Under the pieces are notes generated by a model. That model was given only the letters and a program-made list of their open reading frames with translations. It was not told where the DNA came from and made no database searches. From Scandinavium sp002470465 (GTDB taxonomy: Bacteria > Pseudomonadota > Gammaproteobacteria > Enterobacterales > Enterobacteriaceae): a stretch of DNA of 64,000 nucleotides. Every line of letters begins with the position of its first letter. The first letter of the stretch is position 1. The stretch is taken from assembly GCF_040750395.1 (NCBI RefSeq), contig NZ_JBFLVD010000002.1:1-64000 (forward strand). Direction: 5' to 3'. Shown here in pieces: positions 51,437 to 60,920 of the stretch. Both the position numbers and the translations under genes were made by a program.

Positions 51437-52782
51437 CAGTGACGAATCCCCCATAGCTCAAGCCGCAGCTCGGGCAGGTCGCCCGCCACGTGCAGCGCCA
51501 GCGCCCCGCTTTGCAAAATGCGATCCCAGAACGGGCCATTGCGGGTCAGTTCGAAATAGACGCTGCCGCTGTGATACGGGATCTGGCGGGGCGGCACCGG
51601 CAGGTTTTGCAACACCAGGCCCGGCAGGTGCGAACGCACCAGCTCATGCAGCTGCTGCGGAGAACTTATCTTGGCCTGAGCGGCGAACTGTTGCGCCAGA
51701 ATATCGGCGGCCATCTGCGCGTTGACCGCCAGCACCAGGCTTGAGAAGGAGCGTAGTTCTTCCGGCAGTACCGATGCGGCCCACACGCCCTGGCCTTTTT
51801 TGTGTAGCGGGATCATTTGACCGGCGCGGACCAGAATCTGGTTCAGGAGATCGTTGAGCTCTTCGACCAGCGGGCGTATGGATTTGAAGAGCGCGCCGTG
51901 GTGGTAGCCGGGTGCGGGCCGTGGCCTGCGGGTGTTAACCCGGATGAAGGTTGACAGCTCACCGGCAAATTTTGCCAGCTCCTGGTACAGCGCGATCGGC
52001 GGCAGCTCCGGAATATGGCGCAGGTGATCGAGTATCGGCTCGTATTTATTGAAAATTTGCAGCAGCAGATAATCGACGATTTCCGAACTGGCGCTGGCCT
52101 TGCCGTCGCTGTTACCCAGACGATTGGCGAGCATTTCGGCACGAATCTTCACCAGCCCGTTCAGGTGGGTCAGCCATTCGCCGAGTAGCGGGCTTGCGCC
52201 GTAGCCGGTGACCGGTGGAATGAAATCTTCAAAGTGCAGCAGCACGCTGCCGTCCGGCTGCAGGGCTTTCACCTTCATGAGCGGTAAACCGATCCAGGAT
52301 TCGGTCATCTCGGTTTCACTCATTAATCTCAGGCGAAGGCGGCCAAGCTGTACCTGCTTCGCGCCCTGACGGATGGCGTTGCTGTCGTTCAGCTCGGCAT
52401 CGTAGGCGCAGAAGCGGGCCAGCGAGCTGCGATCGTACTCATCGAAAATGGTCTCATCGCTGTTGTCGAGCCGTAGCGGTACCGCCAGCCAGATCACCTT
52501 CCCGAGGTGCTCTGCGGAGATGGTTAGCGGTTCAGGCGGTTCAGCGTGTGCGGGCACATCAAAGGGCGTGCCGTCCGGCAGAACGCCTTTGCAGGTGCGC
52601 AGGACCAGTTTTCCATAGGCCAGCGCCTCGTTATCTATCTCATATTGCGCAAACCCCCAGAAGAACGGGGTGAGGGTAGCGGCCCTTTTGTGCGCGTAAT
52701 ATTCAAGGTAACGCTCTTGCTGTTGAAAGAGCTGAGGGCGCAAAAAGAGTCCCTCACTCCACACGACTTTATTAGTTCTCAC
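51436..52782 (-). CDS. tssK: T6SS baseplate subunit TssK
   Basis: 448 aa, the trimeric adaptor between baseplate and membrane complex. The characteristic N-terminus KVVWSEGLFLRPQLFQQQERYLE is seen, then the shoulder domain and C-terminal region LRSFSSLVLAVNAQM and IPYHSGSVYFELTRNGPFWD. Full length for the family. Overlaps tssL by one base and follows tssJ by three bases, so tssJKLM is one tightly packed unit. Confidence 0.95.
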   Translation of the reverse strand: MRTNKVVWSEGLFLRPQLFQQQERYLEYYAHKRAATLTPFFWGFAQYEIDNEALAYGKLVLRTCKGVLPDGTPFDVPAHAEPPEPLTISAEHLGKVIWLAVPLRLDNSDETIFDEYDRSSLARFCAYDAELNDSNAIRQGAKQVQLGRLRLRLMSETEMTESWIGLPLMKVKALQPDGSVLLHFEDFIPPVTGYGASPLLGEWLTHLNGLVKIRAEMLANRLGNSDGKASASSEIVDYLLLQIFNKYEPILDHLRHIPELPPIALYQELAKFAGELSTFIRVNTRRPRPAPGYHHGALFKSIRPLVEELNDLLNQILVRAGQMIPLHKKGQGVWAASVLPEELRSFSSLVLAVNAQMAADILAQQFAAQAKISSPQQLHELVRSHLPGLVLQNLPVPPRQIPYHSGSVYFELTRNGPFWDRILQSGALALHVAGDLPELRLELWGIRH

Positions 52783-52785
52783 GGG

Positions 52786-53304
52786 TCAGTTCGCTTCTTT
52801 AATGGATACGGATACGTTGTCGAGGGCGACCTCCAGCTTCAAAGGCTCATCCGTTGACGGGATTAGCCAGTGATACCAGGGGCGGGAATTCTGTGGATGC
52901 AGGGCGTAAACGGCGTTCCACCTGGCGTCATTGATCGTGCGGAAAGCGGCGGCAATGCCGAAAAAATGGACGTCGCGGGGGGGCTCGAGTTTGATCGTGC
53001 GGGATTCGCCCGGCTTCAGGATCAGCTGCTGCTGATTCCTGATGTCGTTAAGGAGAGCAGGATCGGCTCCGTTGGTCAGTGAAATAAAGTCGCTGTTGGC
53101 AAAATTATCCGCGTTGACGAGCGAATAGAGCATGACCTGAACCGGTGCAGCGCGGCCGTCCCGGTCGGGATTGCTGTTTTTGCTGGCGTGGAATGTCATT
53201 TCCACCCTTTTTGGGGGGGGCTGGGGCTCATTCCTGGTGCTGCATGCGGCCAGCATCAGAGCCAGGATCAGGTTCAGACCGTACTGTGCAGCTTTCCTTT
53301 TCAT
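52786..53304 (-). CDS. tssJ: T6SS outer-membrane lipoprotein TssJ
   Basis: 172 aa. Lipobox LMLAAC with the acylated cysteine at residue 21. Next residues STRN lack an aspartate at +2, consistent with outer-membrane sorting. The transthyretin-like beta sandwich has VQVMLYSLVNADNF, DFISLTNG and RTIKLEP. It anchors the TssLM complex to the outer membrane. ATG at 53304 preferred over a TTG one codon upstream. Confidence 0.92.
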   Translation of the reverse strand: MKRKAAQYGLNLILALMLAACSTRNEPQPPPKRVEMTFHASKNSNPDRDGRAAPVQVMLYSLVNADNFANSDFISLTNGADPALLNDIRNQQQLILKPGESRTIKLEPPRDVHFFGIAAAFRTINDARWNAVYALHPQNSRPWYHWLIPSTDEPLKLEVALDNVSVSIKEAN

Positions 53305-53394
53305 CAAACTCTTACCTGTTTCCTTCAGTATTATCCTGAATAACCGCTGCGCGATGTAAACGGCTATTCAGTAATAACGCTGGGTGGTGAAATG

Positions 53395-53418
53395 AAGACT
53401 CGCCAAATAGCGAGCCTT
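53395..53418 (-). terminator. Hairpin after hcp
   Basis: AAGACTCGC / GCGAGCCTT around CAAATA, 9 pairs including one G-U on the transcript, 13 bases past the hcp stop. Weak T-tract. May limit read-through into tssJKLM. Confidence 0.55.
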
Positions 53419-53431
53419 CGGGGCATGAAAA

Positions 53432-53917
53432 TTAACCGTGCAGGTTAGCTTTCACATCATAGGTCGCGGAAATAACGCCAGACTTATGACCTTCAGCATT
53501 CTGCATGACGTAATCCTGAGTCATTTTGGTGAATGAGAAGCGAACGGATTCACGTGGACGCGTTTCGTCATCGTGAGAACCATTCATATTTACTTTAGTG
53601 ATGATGGCATCGGTAAATTTAATGGTCAGATATTCCAGCGGGTCGCCACCGGCTTTACGGATCACAAATTGAATGTTCTTAATGTGTTTACCGGTCAGAC
53701 AGTAGTTCAGCAGGTTCGGGCTGGCTTTGTCGGTATAGTGGACGAAGCAGAAATCATCAACCGTTGCACGACCAGAACCGCCGCCGGAACCGCTGTGCAT
53801 ATTTGAATGCTGTGCGACATCCCAGTTCCAGGATAAAACCTGGATTTCATTTTTATGAACGGCATCCGGAGATTCACCCTCAATTCCTTCGATTTTAATA
53901 AACATATCTTGTGCCAT
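53432..53917 (-). CDS. hcp: T6SS tube protein Hcp (TssD)
   Basis: 161 aa, hexameric tube subunit and secreted hallmark of T6SS. MFIKIEGIEGES opening, LSWNWDV, FCFVHYTDKASPNLL and the C-terminal ISATYDVKANLHG. No effector extension. Preceded by a hairpin leader (53967-53987) and followed by another, separate from tssBC by 133 bases, suggesting its own promoter or processing for high expression. Confidence 0.96.
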   Translation of the reverse strand: MAQDMFIKIEGIEGESPDAVHKNEIQVLSWNWDVAQHSNMHSGSGGGSGRATVDDFCFVHYTDKASPNLLNYCLTGKHIKNIQFVIRKAGGDPLEYLTIKFTDAIITKVNMNGSHDDETRPRESVRFSFTKMTQDYVMQNAEGHKSGVISATYDVKANLHG

Positions 53918-53966
53918 AATGCATATTCTCCAGTGCTTATTTAGCTAATTTAAAACAACAAATTAT

Positions 53967-53987
53967 GTTCTTCCTTCCCGGAAGAAC
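53967..53987 (-). terminator. Hairpin between tssC and hcp
   Basis: GTTCTTCC / GGAAGAAC, 8-bp stem with TTCCC loop. On the minus strand it is followed by ATAATTTG. Could be a terminator of tssBC, or an hcp mRNA processing or stability element. Confidence 0.55.
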
Positions 53988-54050
53988 GTTCCCTTTTGTA
54001 ATGGTGAGCATCACAAAAAATAGTTTTGCGCGAGTGGTCAGCCTGTTTTA

Positions 54051-55550
54051 TCAGGCGCCTTCTTTCACGGAAGGTAGTTTGGCCACCATGCGCAGAGAAA
54101 CGGTTAACCCTTCCAGCTGGAAATGCGGGCGCAGGAAGAATTTCGCCTGGTAGTAACCCGGGTTGCCCTCAACGTCTTCCACCACCACTTCTGCCGCCGC
54201 CAGCGGACGGCGCGCTTTGGTTTCAACGGTTGAGTTGGCCGGGTCGCCGTCGACGTAGTTCATTACCCAGTCGTTCAGCCAGCGCTGCATTTCGTCGCGC
54301 TCTTTGAAAGTCCCGATCTTGTCGCGGACGATACATTTCAGGTAATGCGCAAAGCGTGAGCAGGCAAACAGGTACGGCAGGCGTGCCGAGAGGTTGGCGT
54401 TGGCCGTGGCGTCCGCATCGTAGTACTCGGCAGGTTTTTGCAGGGATTGTGCGCCGATAAAGGCGGCATAATCGGTATTCTTGCGGTGAACCAGCGGGAT
54501 AAATCCATTCTTCGCCAGCTCGGCTTCACGGCGATCGGAAATCGCGATTTCGGTCGGGCATTTCATGTCCACGCCGCCATCGTCCGTCGGGAAGGTGTGG
54601 CATGGCAGGCCTTCCACGACGCCGCCGCTCTCCACGCCACGAATCAACGTACACCAGCCATACTCCTTGAAGGAGCGATTGATGTTTACCGCCATCGCAT
54701 AGGCGGCGTTGGACCAGATGTATTTGCTGTGATCGGCGCCGTCGGTGACCTCTTCAAAGTGGAAGGCGTCTACCGGGTTGGTGCGAATACCGTACGGTAA
54801 ACGGGCGAGGAAACGCGGCATCGCCAGGCCGATGTAACGGGAGTCTTCGCCCTGACGCAGCGAGTTCCATGCGGCGTATTCCAGGTTCTGGGTGAAGATT
54901 TTGGTCAGGTCGCGTGGGTTGGAGAGCTCCTGCCAGGACTCCATTTGTAGCACCGTCGGTGATGCGCCAGAGATGAAAGGCATATGTGCGGACGCCGCGA
55001 TTTTGCCGAGCGAAGCCAGCAGGTCGACGTCCGGTGCGGTGTGGTCGAAGTAGTAATCCGCCACCAGGCAGCCGTAAGGTTCGCCGCCGAGCTGGCCGTA
55101 CTCTTCCTCATAGATCTTCTTAAACAGCGGACTCTGGTCCCAGGCGATGCCCTTATAGCGCTTCATGTTGCGGCGCAGCTCGTCCTTGGACATGTCCATA
55201 AAGCGCAGCTTCAGCTTTTCATCGGTTTCGGTGTTGTAAACCAGATACTGCAGGCCGCGCCAGGCGCTTTCCAGCGCCTGAAACTCCTGATGATGCAGGA
55301 TAAGGTTGATTTGCTCGGAGAGCTTGCTGTCGATGCCGGCAATGATTGACTCAATGCTTTTGTACGCGTCATCCGAGATGGTGACCGTATTGGCCAGCGC
55401 CTGCTCGGCGAGCGTCTTTACCGCACCTTCGACGGCGACCTTGGTCTGTTCCGTTTTGGCTTTAAACTCTTTCGCCAGCAGCTGGTTGAAATCGCTGGTT
55501 TCCGCCGTTGACTTCGACGTTTTTTGGGCTTGTACATCCATAACAGACAT
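54051..55550 (-). CDS. tssC: T6SS sheath large subunit TssC (VipB)
   Basis: 499 aa. Contractile sheath protein that pairs with TssB. Conserved blocks: ALESAWRGLQYLVYNTETD, MSKDELRRNMKRYKG, EYGQLGGEPYGCLVADYYFDH, FAHYLKCIVRDKIGTF, and C-terminal GYYQAKFFLRPHFQLEGLTVSLRMVAKLP. ATG at 55550 gives MSVMDVQAQ. The frame opens upstream at 55571, touching tssB. 20 bases after the tssB stop. Confidence 0.96.
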   Translation of the reverse strand: MSVMDVQAQKTSKSTAETSDFNQLLAKEFKAKTEQTKVAVEGAVKTLAEQALANTVTISDDAYKSIESIIAGIDSKLSEQINLILHHQEFQALESAWRGLQYLVYNTETDEKLKLRFMDMSKDELRRNMKRYKGIAWDQSPLFKKIYEEEYGQLGGEPYGCLVADYYFDHTAPDVDLLASLGKIAASAHMPFISGASPTVLQMESWQELSNPRDLTKIFTQNLEYAAWNSLRQGEDSRYIGLAMPRFLARLPYGIRTNPVDAFHFEEVTDGADHSKYIWSNAAYAMAVNINRSFKEYGWCTLIRGVESGGVVEGLPCHTFPTDDGGVDMKCPTEIAISDRREAELAKNGFIPLVHRKNTDYAAFIGAQSLQKPAEYYDADATANANLSARLPYLFACSRFAHYLKCIVRDKIGTFKERDEMQRWLNDWVMNYVDGDPANSTVETKARRPLAAAEVVVEDVEGNPGYYQAKFFLRPHFQLEGLTVSLRMVAKLPSVKEGA

Positions 55551-55570
55551 AGGGGTTCCTTTCTTTTTCA

Positions 55571-56104
55571 TTACTCTTCTGGCTGAACGTCAGCAACTTC
55601 AGGTTGGGCTTTTGGGGAAGCGGCAAGGGTATTAAGCAGCGCTTTGTCCTTGAGCAGCTTTCTCACCAGCTCTTCGGCGCCAGCTTTGCCATCCATGTAG
55701 GTTTGCAGGTTGGCAAGCTGGGACCGTGCTTCGAGCAACTGGGATAAGGAATCCACTTTTCGGGCGATCTCATCCGGTGAAAAGTCGTTGATGCTTTCGA
55801 AGGTGATATCGACCATCAGCTGGCCTTCGCCCGTCAGAGTATTCGGCACCGCAAACGCCACGCGTGGTTTCATTGCCTTCATGCGCTCGTCGAAATTGTC
55901 GATATCAATATCGAGGAATTTGCGATCGGCGATCGGTGGGAGCGGCTCCAGCGGCTTACCGGAAAGGTCTGCCAGCACGCCCATAACAAAAGGCAATTCG
56001 ACTTTCTTTTCGCTGCCGTAAATTTCCACGTCATATTCAATCTGTACGCGCGGCGCTCGATTTCTGGCAATGAATTTTTGAGAGTTACTTTTACTTACGG
56101 CCAT
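55571..56104 (-). CDS. tssB: T6SS sheath small subunit TssB (VipA)
   Basis: 177 aa. N-terminal SNSQKFIARNRAPRVQIEYDVE, VELPFVMGVLADLSG and KFLDIDIDNFDERMKAMKPR are typical of VipA. The helical C-terminus carries the ClpV-contacting region. First gene of the tssBC pair, preceded by 125 bases that contain a terminator for the fimbrial cluster, so a separate promoter is expected there. Confidence 0.96.
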   Translation of the reverse strand: MAVSKSNSQKFIARNRAPRVQIEYDVEIYGSEKKVELPFVMGVLADLSGKPLEPLPPIADRKFLDIDIDNFDERMKAMKPRVAFAVPNTLTGEGQLMVDITFESINDFSPDEIARKVDSLSQLLEARSQLANLQTYMDGKAGAEELVRKLLKDKALLNTLAASPKAQPEVADVQPEE

Positions 56105-56174
56105 ATCAATCCTTAATAATTCAGCGCTGAATAATATTATTTTTATCAGGTGATGATATTTCCCGACAAAAGTT

Positions 56175-56205
56175 GCCAGCTATTCAGCGCATAGCAATAG
56201 CTGGC
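56175..56205 (-). terminator. Terminator of the fimbrial cluster, upstream of tssB
   Basis: GCCAGCTATT / AATAGCTGGC, 10-bp perfect stem with an 11-base loop, 24 bases past the minor pilin stop. On the transcript it is followed by AACTTTTG. A perfect palindrome ATTCAGCGCTGAAT at 56119-56132 lies between it and tssB. Confidence 0.65.
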
Positions 56206-56229
56206 TTTCCCGATAATGAACTCAGTATC

Positions 56230-56781
56230 TTATTTGTAATCGACTATAATCGCCGCAGCTGTGTTAATGAGACCCACGCTTGCACCTGAGGTACCGGTGG
56301 CATAATAACTGGCAATAAACTGATGACTGATACCTGCTGTACTGCTGACGACGTAATCCTGATTACTGAGCGGATCGTCAATCACCATTTGCTGTTGATC
56401 TGCTTTACGTAAACGCACTTCAACATTCTTGCTATAATCGCTGCCAGTGGCATTAGGTAAATTCCCCGTGGCTGCATTCGTGCCGGATGCCGTCGAACCA
56501 AAATAAAGTGAAATTGCTTTATTCGTCGGGCAGTTGCTCAACGTAATGGAGAATGTCTGACTACCTGCTTCTGCCCCGTTGTAATTTAAGGTGGTGGTTG
56601 AAATCTCTGGTAAAACAATTGTCTCGTTAGCCGAGCCATTATTAATGGCGAGGTCGCAGGTATTTTCCAGATAAGACCCTTTAAACTGCACATCGATTTT
56701 GCAATTGTCCGAGACGCCGCAGGATTGCGCCAGCGCCAGCGGTGACAATAGCCAGAAGGCAAATCCCAGGGTTTTGGGCAT
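56230..56781 (-). CDS. Fimbrial minor subunit
   Basis: 183 aa with a signal peptide (PKTLGFAFWLLSPLALAQS). Fimbrial-type Ig fold with CDLAINNGSA and LSNCPTNKAISLYF, whose cysteines form the conserved disulphide, and C-terminal IIVDYK ending the donor strand. One-domain size, so a subunit or adaptor, not a two-domain lectin adhesin. The ATG at 56781 overlaps the usher stop (TAATG). An ATG in the same frame lies at 56796. Confidence 0.88.
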   Translation of the reverse strand: MPKTLGFAFWLLSPLALAQSCGVSDNCKIDVQFKGSYLENTCDLAINNGSANETIVLPEISTTTLNYNGAEAGSQTFSITLSNCPTNKAISLYFGSTASGTNAATGNLPNATGSDYSKNVEVRLRKADQQQMVIDDPLSNQDYVVSSTAGISHQFIASYYATGTSGASVGLINTAAAIIVDYK

Positions 56782-59363
56782 TATCGACGATAGCATGTCA
56801 CCTCCAGTTGTACGACGCTGTTACTCTTCGTTGCGAGGACCTGATTCAGGGCATTTTTGGCCGGCACAATGAGGCACTTATCCTTCCCGGACACCGCGAA
56901 CAGGTTGCCGGACGCCGGGTCCCAGCCGCGTACGAAGGCCATTCCGCCTTGTCCGCTGACGCCCTGATTGATCCCTTTGTCATCCACCAGTTCGCTGCCC
57001 ACAGGAATCGGGTTGTGCTGCTCATCGCGGATCACCAGCACAATCGGTGTGCCTTCGATAGTCTTCATATCCACGCCAACGATCGCGCCTTCGCGCGGCA
57101 CCACGGTGCGCTGGCTTTGGAGCACGTCGACGTTGTCAGGTACGCTGCGGTAATCCAGCGCAATGTTGTTTTCCCGATACGCGGTGAGGGAAGGGACGAT
57201 GGCGTAGCCGCGACCGTCAATTTGCGAGCCCTGGCCGTTAAACATTTTCGCGCCCTTCGCACCCTTCGCGCCGATGACCGCAAATGGCATGTCGCCTACG
57301 GATGGGCCAAGCGTCACGCCGCCTTTGTGCGCGACAACGCTGCCCATTGCCGAGAGCGAAAGCTGACGGGAAGAGCCCTGGCTGTCGACGCCTGCGGTCA
57401 TCCCGAACTGCCCGACCGGGCTGCGATAGTTCATGTTGCCGTATACCGCTTCGCGAGAATCTGACTGATACGCCTTCTCTGCGGAAGTGCCGATACCATA
57501 GGTCAGCTCATTCTGATCGCCGCGGCTGCCGTTGGCGTTCATCTGGAAGCGATCGCTTTTCGGCGAGCTGTGGCTGTAGGTCGAATAGAGCGAATCAAAC
57601 AGCGGCCTGCTGTTGGTATTTCGCCCAATCGGTACGTTGATCGAGGCCAGATAAGTGTTCTCATATTTGCCGTTTTCATCGCTGGTGCGCATCGCCGTCA
57701 GCGCGAAGGAGAAATAGCGCAGCGATTTGTTCCAGCTGATAGAGTACTGCTTCGCGGTCCTCTCGCTGCTCCAGTAGGTGTAAAGACTGCCGGTGAAATT
57801 GAGCGTACTGTTGTCCCACAGCGTCTGGGAAATGGTGGCCGTGAAGCGCTCTTTGGTCCGATAATCCACATCGTAGTCGTCGTTGGTTCTGCCATCACGG
57901 GCAATGCTGGCGTCACGCAGCGAATAGAACCCTTTCGTTGAGTATCGATAGGCCGCCATGGTCAGGTTGGTGGCGGTTTGCTCCATGAATTTGGTAAAGC
58001 TGACGTTGTAGCTATTACCGCTGGAGTGTCTGCCGTCTTCCACCTCACTCCATGCGCGGGTAATGTCCATCCCGAGCCCGCCGATCAGGGTGTTGATCGC
58101 GTTACCGATGGAGAGGGCATAGTAGTGGTTTGAGATCTGCGACCCGCCGTAAACGGTATAGTTATTGCCCAGGCCGTATTGCAGCAGTCCCTGCAACACT
58201 TTTGGCTTCTCTTTGAGCGTATCGTCGTTCATTTCACCGGCCAGCAGTTCGAAGCTGCTGACATCTTTATGAAGCAGCATCGGCGGTGCGGAGAAAGGCA
58301 CCGTGCTGGTGCGCACCGAGCCGTTGGCCTCGGTTATGGTCATCTGCAGATCGCCACCGTAACCCATCGCCCCGATATCGGTGAGCTCAAACGGGCCCGG
58401 TGGTACGACGGTCTGGTAGACGGTCATCCCGTGCTGGGTGATGCTGACTTTAGCGTTCGACTCCGCCACGCCCCGCACGATTGGAGAGTAGTTGCGCAGA
58501 CCTTCAGGCAGCATGCGATCGTCGGATTTAAGCTGCACCCCGCGAAGGCTAAAGCTGTCAAAAACTTTACCGGTCGTGTTGGTGTCCCCCAGCGTCAGCT
58601 GGCTTTTCAGCGCCGAAATATCGGTAGCAGCGTAGGTCGCCAGGCTTTCGGTATGCGGCGTGTCTTTGCCGTCGTACCAGCTGACGTTGGAGCGCTGACG
58701 TAATCGCCAGGGCCCGACGTTGATGCCCGACAGCAGCCCGATATTGCTGGTGTGGCCATCGCTGCGTGATTCACCGTTACGTGGGCCAGTGGAACTGCCA
58801 TAAAAGTTGGCGTTGTAGTCCAGAAAGGCCGCAGGCATTCCGCTTTCCCAGCGTGACGGGTCGGTGTAGCCGCGCGGGAATTTCACCTGGTTTGCCTGAG
58901 GGACTCGGATGTCCAGCTCCAGGTCACCGCCGTTATACGTCACCAGGCTGTCAGGAATAACCTCACCCAGACGGAAGGGCGATGCGCTGTCCGCAACGGG
59001 TTTATCCGTCTTAATGCCGAATTTTTGCAGCTGCTCCGGTGTAAAAATGGCTTCGGCGTTTTGCTTATTTTTCACTGGTGCAAAGGTAATCTCCTCGCGG
59101 CCGCGCTGTTCGCCGTTCACGATAACGGTCAGCATATAAACACCTGGCGAAACCGGATTGCCTTCGCTGAACTGGGTGACGTCAATTCCCTTGCCGTGCA
59201 GAAATTCAGGGTTGTAATCCACTATCTCAGAGGAGGACTCCGCTGCCTCTGAGCTATTCTGCGTAGCCCAAACTCTGTGCACCGGCAGGGCAGCGAAAAT
59301 TAACGTCGCCAGCAGCGTGCAACGCTTATTCTCGTGAATAAAGTTTTGTGCTGATCGTTCCAT
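56781..59363 (-). CDS. Fimbrial outer-membrane usher (FimD/PapC family)
   Basis: 860 aa. Signal peptide, N-terminal domain starting VDYNPEFLHGKGIDVTQFSEGN, which binds chaperone-subunit complexes, then the 24-strand barrel with plug region (PPGPFELTDIGAMGYGGDLQMTI). C-terminal domains contain VPREGAIVGVDMKTIEGTPIVLVIRD and end with VQLEVTCYRR. Full length. ATG at 59363 preferred; a GTG at 59384 extends it by 7 residues. Third gene of the cluster, closest named family uncertain. Confidence 0.93.
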   Translation of the reverse strand: MERSAQNFIHENKRCTLLATLIFAALPVHRVWATQNSSEAAESSSEIVDYNPEFLHGKGIDVTQFSEGNPVSPGVYMLTVIVNGEQRGREEITFAPVKNKQNAEAIFTPEQLQKFGIKTDKPVADSASPFRLGEVIPDSLVTYNGGDLELDIRVPQANQVKFPRGYTDPSRWESGMPAAFLDYNANFYGSSTGPRNGESRSDGHTSNIGLLSGINVGPWRLRQRSNVSWYDGKDTPHTESLATYAATDISALKSQLTLGDTNTTGKVFDSFSLRGVQLKSDDRMLPEGLRNYSPIVRGVAESNAKVSITQHGMTVYQTVVPPGPFELTDIGAMGYGGDLQMTITEANGSVRTSTVPFSAPPMLLHKDVSSFELLAGEMNDDTLKEKPKVLQGLLQYGLGNNYTVYGGSQISNHYYALSIGNAINTLIGGLGMDITRAWSEVEDGRHSSGNSYNVSFTKFMEQTATNLTMAAYRYSTKGFYSLRDASIARDGRTNDDYDVDYRTKERFTATISQTLWDNSTLNFTGSLYTYWSSERTAKQYSISWNKSLRYFSFALTAMRTSDENGKYENTYLASINVPIGRNTNSRPLFDSLYSTYSHSSPKSDRFQMNANGSRGDQNELTYGIGTSAEKAYQSDSREAVYGNMNYRSPVGQFGMTAGVDSQGSSRQLSLSAMGSVVAHKGGVTLGPSVGDMPFAVIGAKGAKGAKMFNGQGSQIDGRGYAIVPSLTAYRENNIALDYRSVPDNVDVLQSQRTVVPREGAIVGVDMKTIEGTPIVLVIRDEQHNPIPVGSELVDDKGINQGVSGQGGMAFVRGWDPASGNLFAVSGKDKCLIVPAKNALNQVLATKSNSVVQLEVTCYRR

Positions 59364-59435
59364 TATCACTATTATCCCTGACACCGTTGAACCGGACAGA
59401 AACCATCCCGTACGGTGGTTAATACCGAAAGAAAA

Positions 59436-60194
59436 TTAGCTTTTTTTCTCAATGAACGCGCCGGCCTGATTTACCATCGTTTTTTCCACGGCAGCGCCGT
59501 AGTCATTGAGTAAATAGACCGTTAGCTGACTCACGTTGCCTCCAGGTGCGGCACTTTTATCGGCGTAAAAGGTTTCGGAATATCCGGGAGCAACCACATC
59601 CATATTCATAAAGTATTTTTTATTGCCGATCGTAAACGTGCCGGTATCAAACGAAAAATGGTAAGGCGTCGGGTTGGTAATTTTAATTCCGGTACCTTTT
59701 TTAGGATCCGACACGGTGCTCCATTGCAGTCGGTTAAAGACCTCGACGCTGTTCTCTTTTAAATTTTGCGGTCGGTAGAAAATCTTAATCCGGGTGCGGA
59801 ATGCCAGCTCCAGGCGGCTTTTTGCCGGAAGATTTTTATTTACCGGTGGAATTTCCAGCAGGTTGAACCAGAACAACGATTCACGATCCTGCGGCAGCGC
59901 CATGCCGTTATAGATAAGCCTCAGGCTCTGACCTTTTCCCGGCTCCACGCGGTACACCGGTGGCGTCACCAAAAAAGGGACCTTAACCTCATTAAGGTTG
60001 GCATTGGCTTTACCGTCGTCGATCCAGATTTGCACCAGCGCAGGCTTATCTCCTTTGTTGTTGGTTCTGATGCTTAATTCTTTTTCATTACCCGGGAAAA
60101 TAATGCGGGTGCCTGAAATGGTGACCCCGGCAGTACTTAAACGGCAGTATGAAAATAAAACCAATAACAAAAAAAACTTTTTGAAAAATGACAT
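59436..60194 (-). CDS. Periplasmic fimbrial chaperone (PapD family)
   Basis: 252 aa with signal peptide ending STAG. Two Ig-like domains. The first holds ISGTRIIFPGNEKELSIRTNN, the alternating hydrophobic G1 strand VPFLVTPPVYRVEPG, and the family signature LRLIYNGMALPQDRESLFWFNLLEIPP. The subunit-anchoring arginine and lysine are plausible in RIIF and AFRTRIKIFYRP. The second domain ends AFIEKKS. It sits between the major pilin and usher genes. Confidence 0.93.
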   Translation of the reverse strand: MSFFKKFFLLLVLFSYCRLSTAGVTISGTRIIFPGNEKELSIRTNNKGDKPALVQIWIDDGKANANLNEVKVPFLVTPPVYRVEPGKGQSLRLIYNGMALPQDRESLFWFNLLEIPPVNKNLPAKSRLELAFRTRIKIFYRPQNLKENSVEVFNRLQWSTVSDPKKGTGIKITNPTPYHFSFDTGTFTIGNKKYFMNMDVVAPGYSETFYADKSAAPGGNVSQLTVYLLNDYGAAVEKTMVNQAGAFIEKKS

Positions 60195-60309
60195 AACCGA
60201 ATCCTGTTAAAATGACCTGGGCCCTGATTCGGCGCAAAAATAACCCACTGTCGGACCGGACAATCCGGACAACAGATTATGATTACGCCGAACGATGGCT
60301 TACTGACTG

Positions 60310-60867
60310 TTATTTATAGGCCAGCGTGTACTGTACTTTTGCCGTTACGTCACCCGCGGTGGTGGCCGCTGAGGCATAGTAGGCACCGATATAGGTCATC
60401 TTGGCGGTGTGATCGGTGGTCGAGATTGGGAAGAAACCACCGGTGCCGCCTACAGGGATCTGGCTGGTGCCATCTTTATCAAACAGGCGAACTTCCACGT
60501 TTTCCGCGCCGCCATCGGCTTTCGCGGTGCTGTTGGTCAGGTTACCCGTTGCGGAATTGAAACCATCGCTGTTGATGGCTTCGAAGTGGGCAGCGACGCT
60601 CGCTGGGCCACCGGTCTCCGGGCAATTTTCCACATTGATATCAAAGGTGGTTGAACCACCGACGGCACCTGCTGTTGACAGCGTCTGGGTAGACAGGGTT
60701 GGCAGAGTGACCTTCTTGTCCACGTCGGCTGAGACAATGCTACAGGTCTCGGCAATCAGCTTACCGTTAAAGGTTACGGTACCCTGAGTGACTTCGCCTG
60801 CGGCGAACGCGGAGGATGTGGTCATCGCCAGAGCGATGGCGCACAGTGAAATATTCAGTTTAGACAT
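60310..60867 (-). CDS. Fimbrial major subunit
   Basis: 185 aa with signal peptide MSKLNISLCAIALAMTTSSAFA. After cleavage stands a donor-strand extension (GEVTQGTVTFNGKLIAETC), the disulphide pair in ETCSIVS and VENCPETG, and the C-terminal VQYTLAYK with penultimate tyrosine. First gene of the four-gene cluster, so probably the most abundant. 98 bases after tssH with a hairpin between. Confidence 0.92.
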   Translation of the reverse strand: MSKLNISLCAIALAMTTSSAFAAGEVTQGTVTFNGKLIAETCSIVSADVDKKVTLPTLSTQTLSTAGAVGGSTTFDINVENCPETGGPASVAAHFEAINSDGFNSATGNLTNSTAKADGGAENVEVRLFDKDGTSQIPVGGTGGFFPISTTDHTAKMTYIGAYYASAATTAGDVTAKVQYTLAYK

Positions 60868-60920
60868 TTCTGTTCCTTAGATATTGATTACTGCTTTATC
60901 GGTCTTATGACCTTCCTTTC

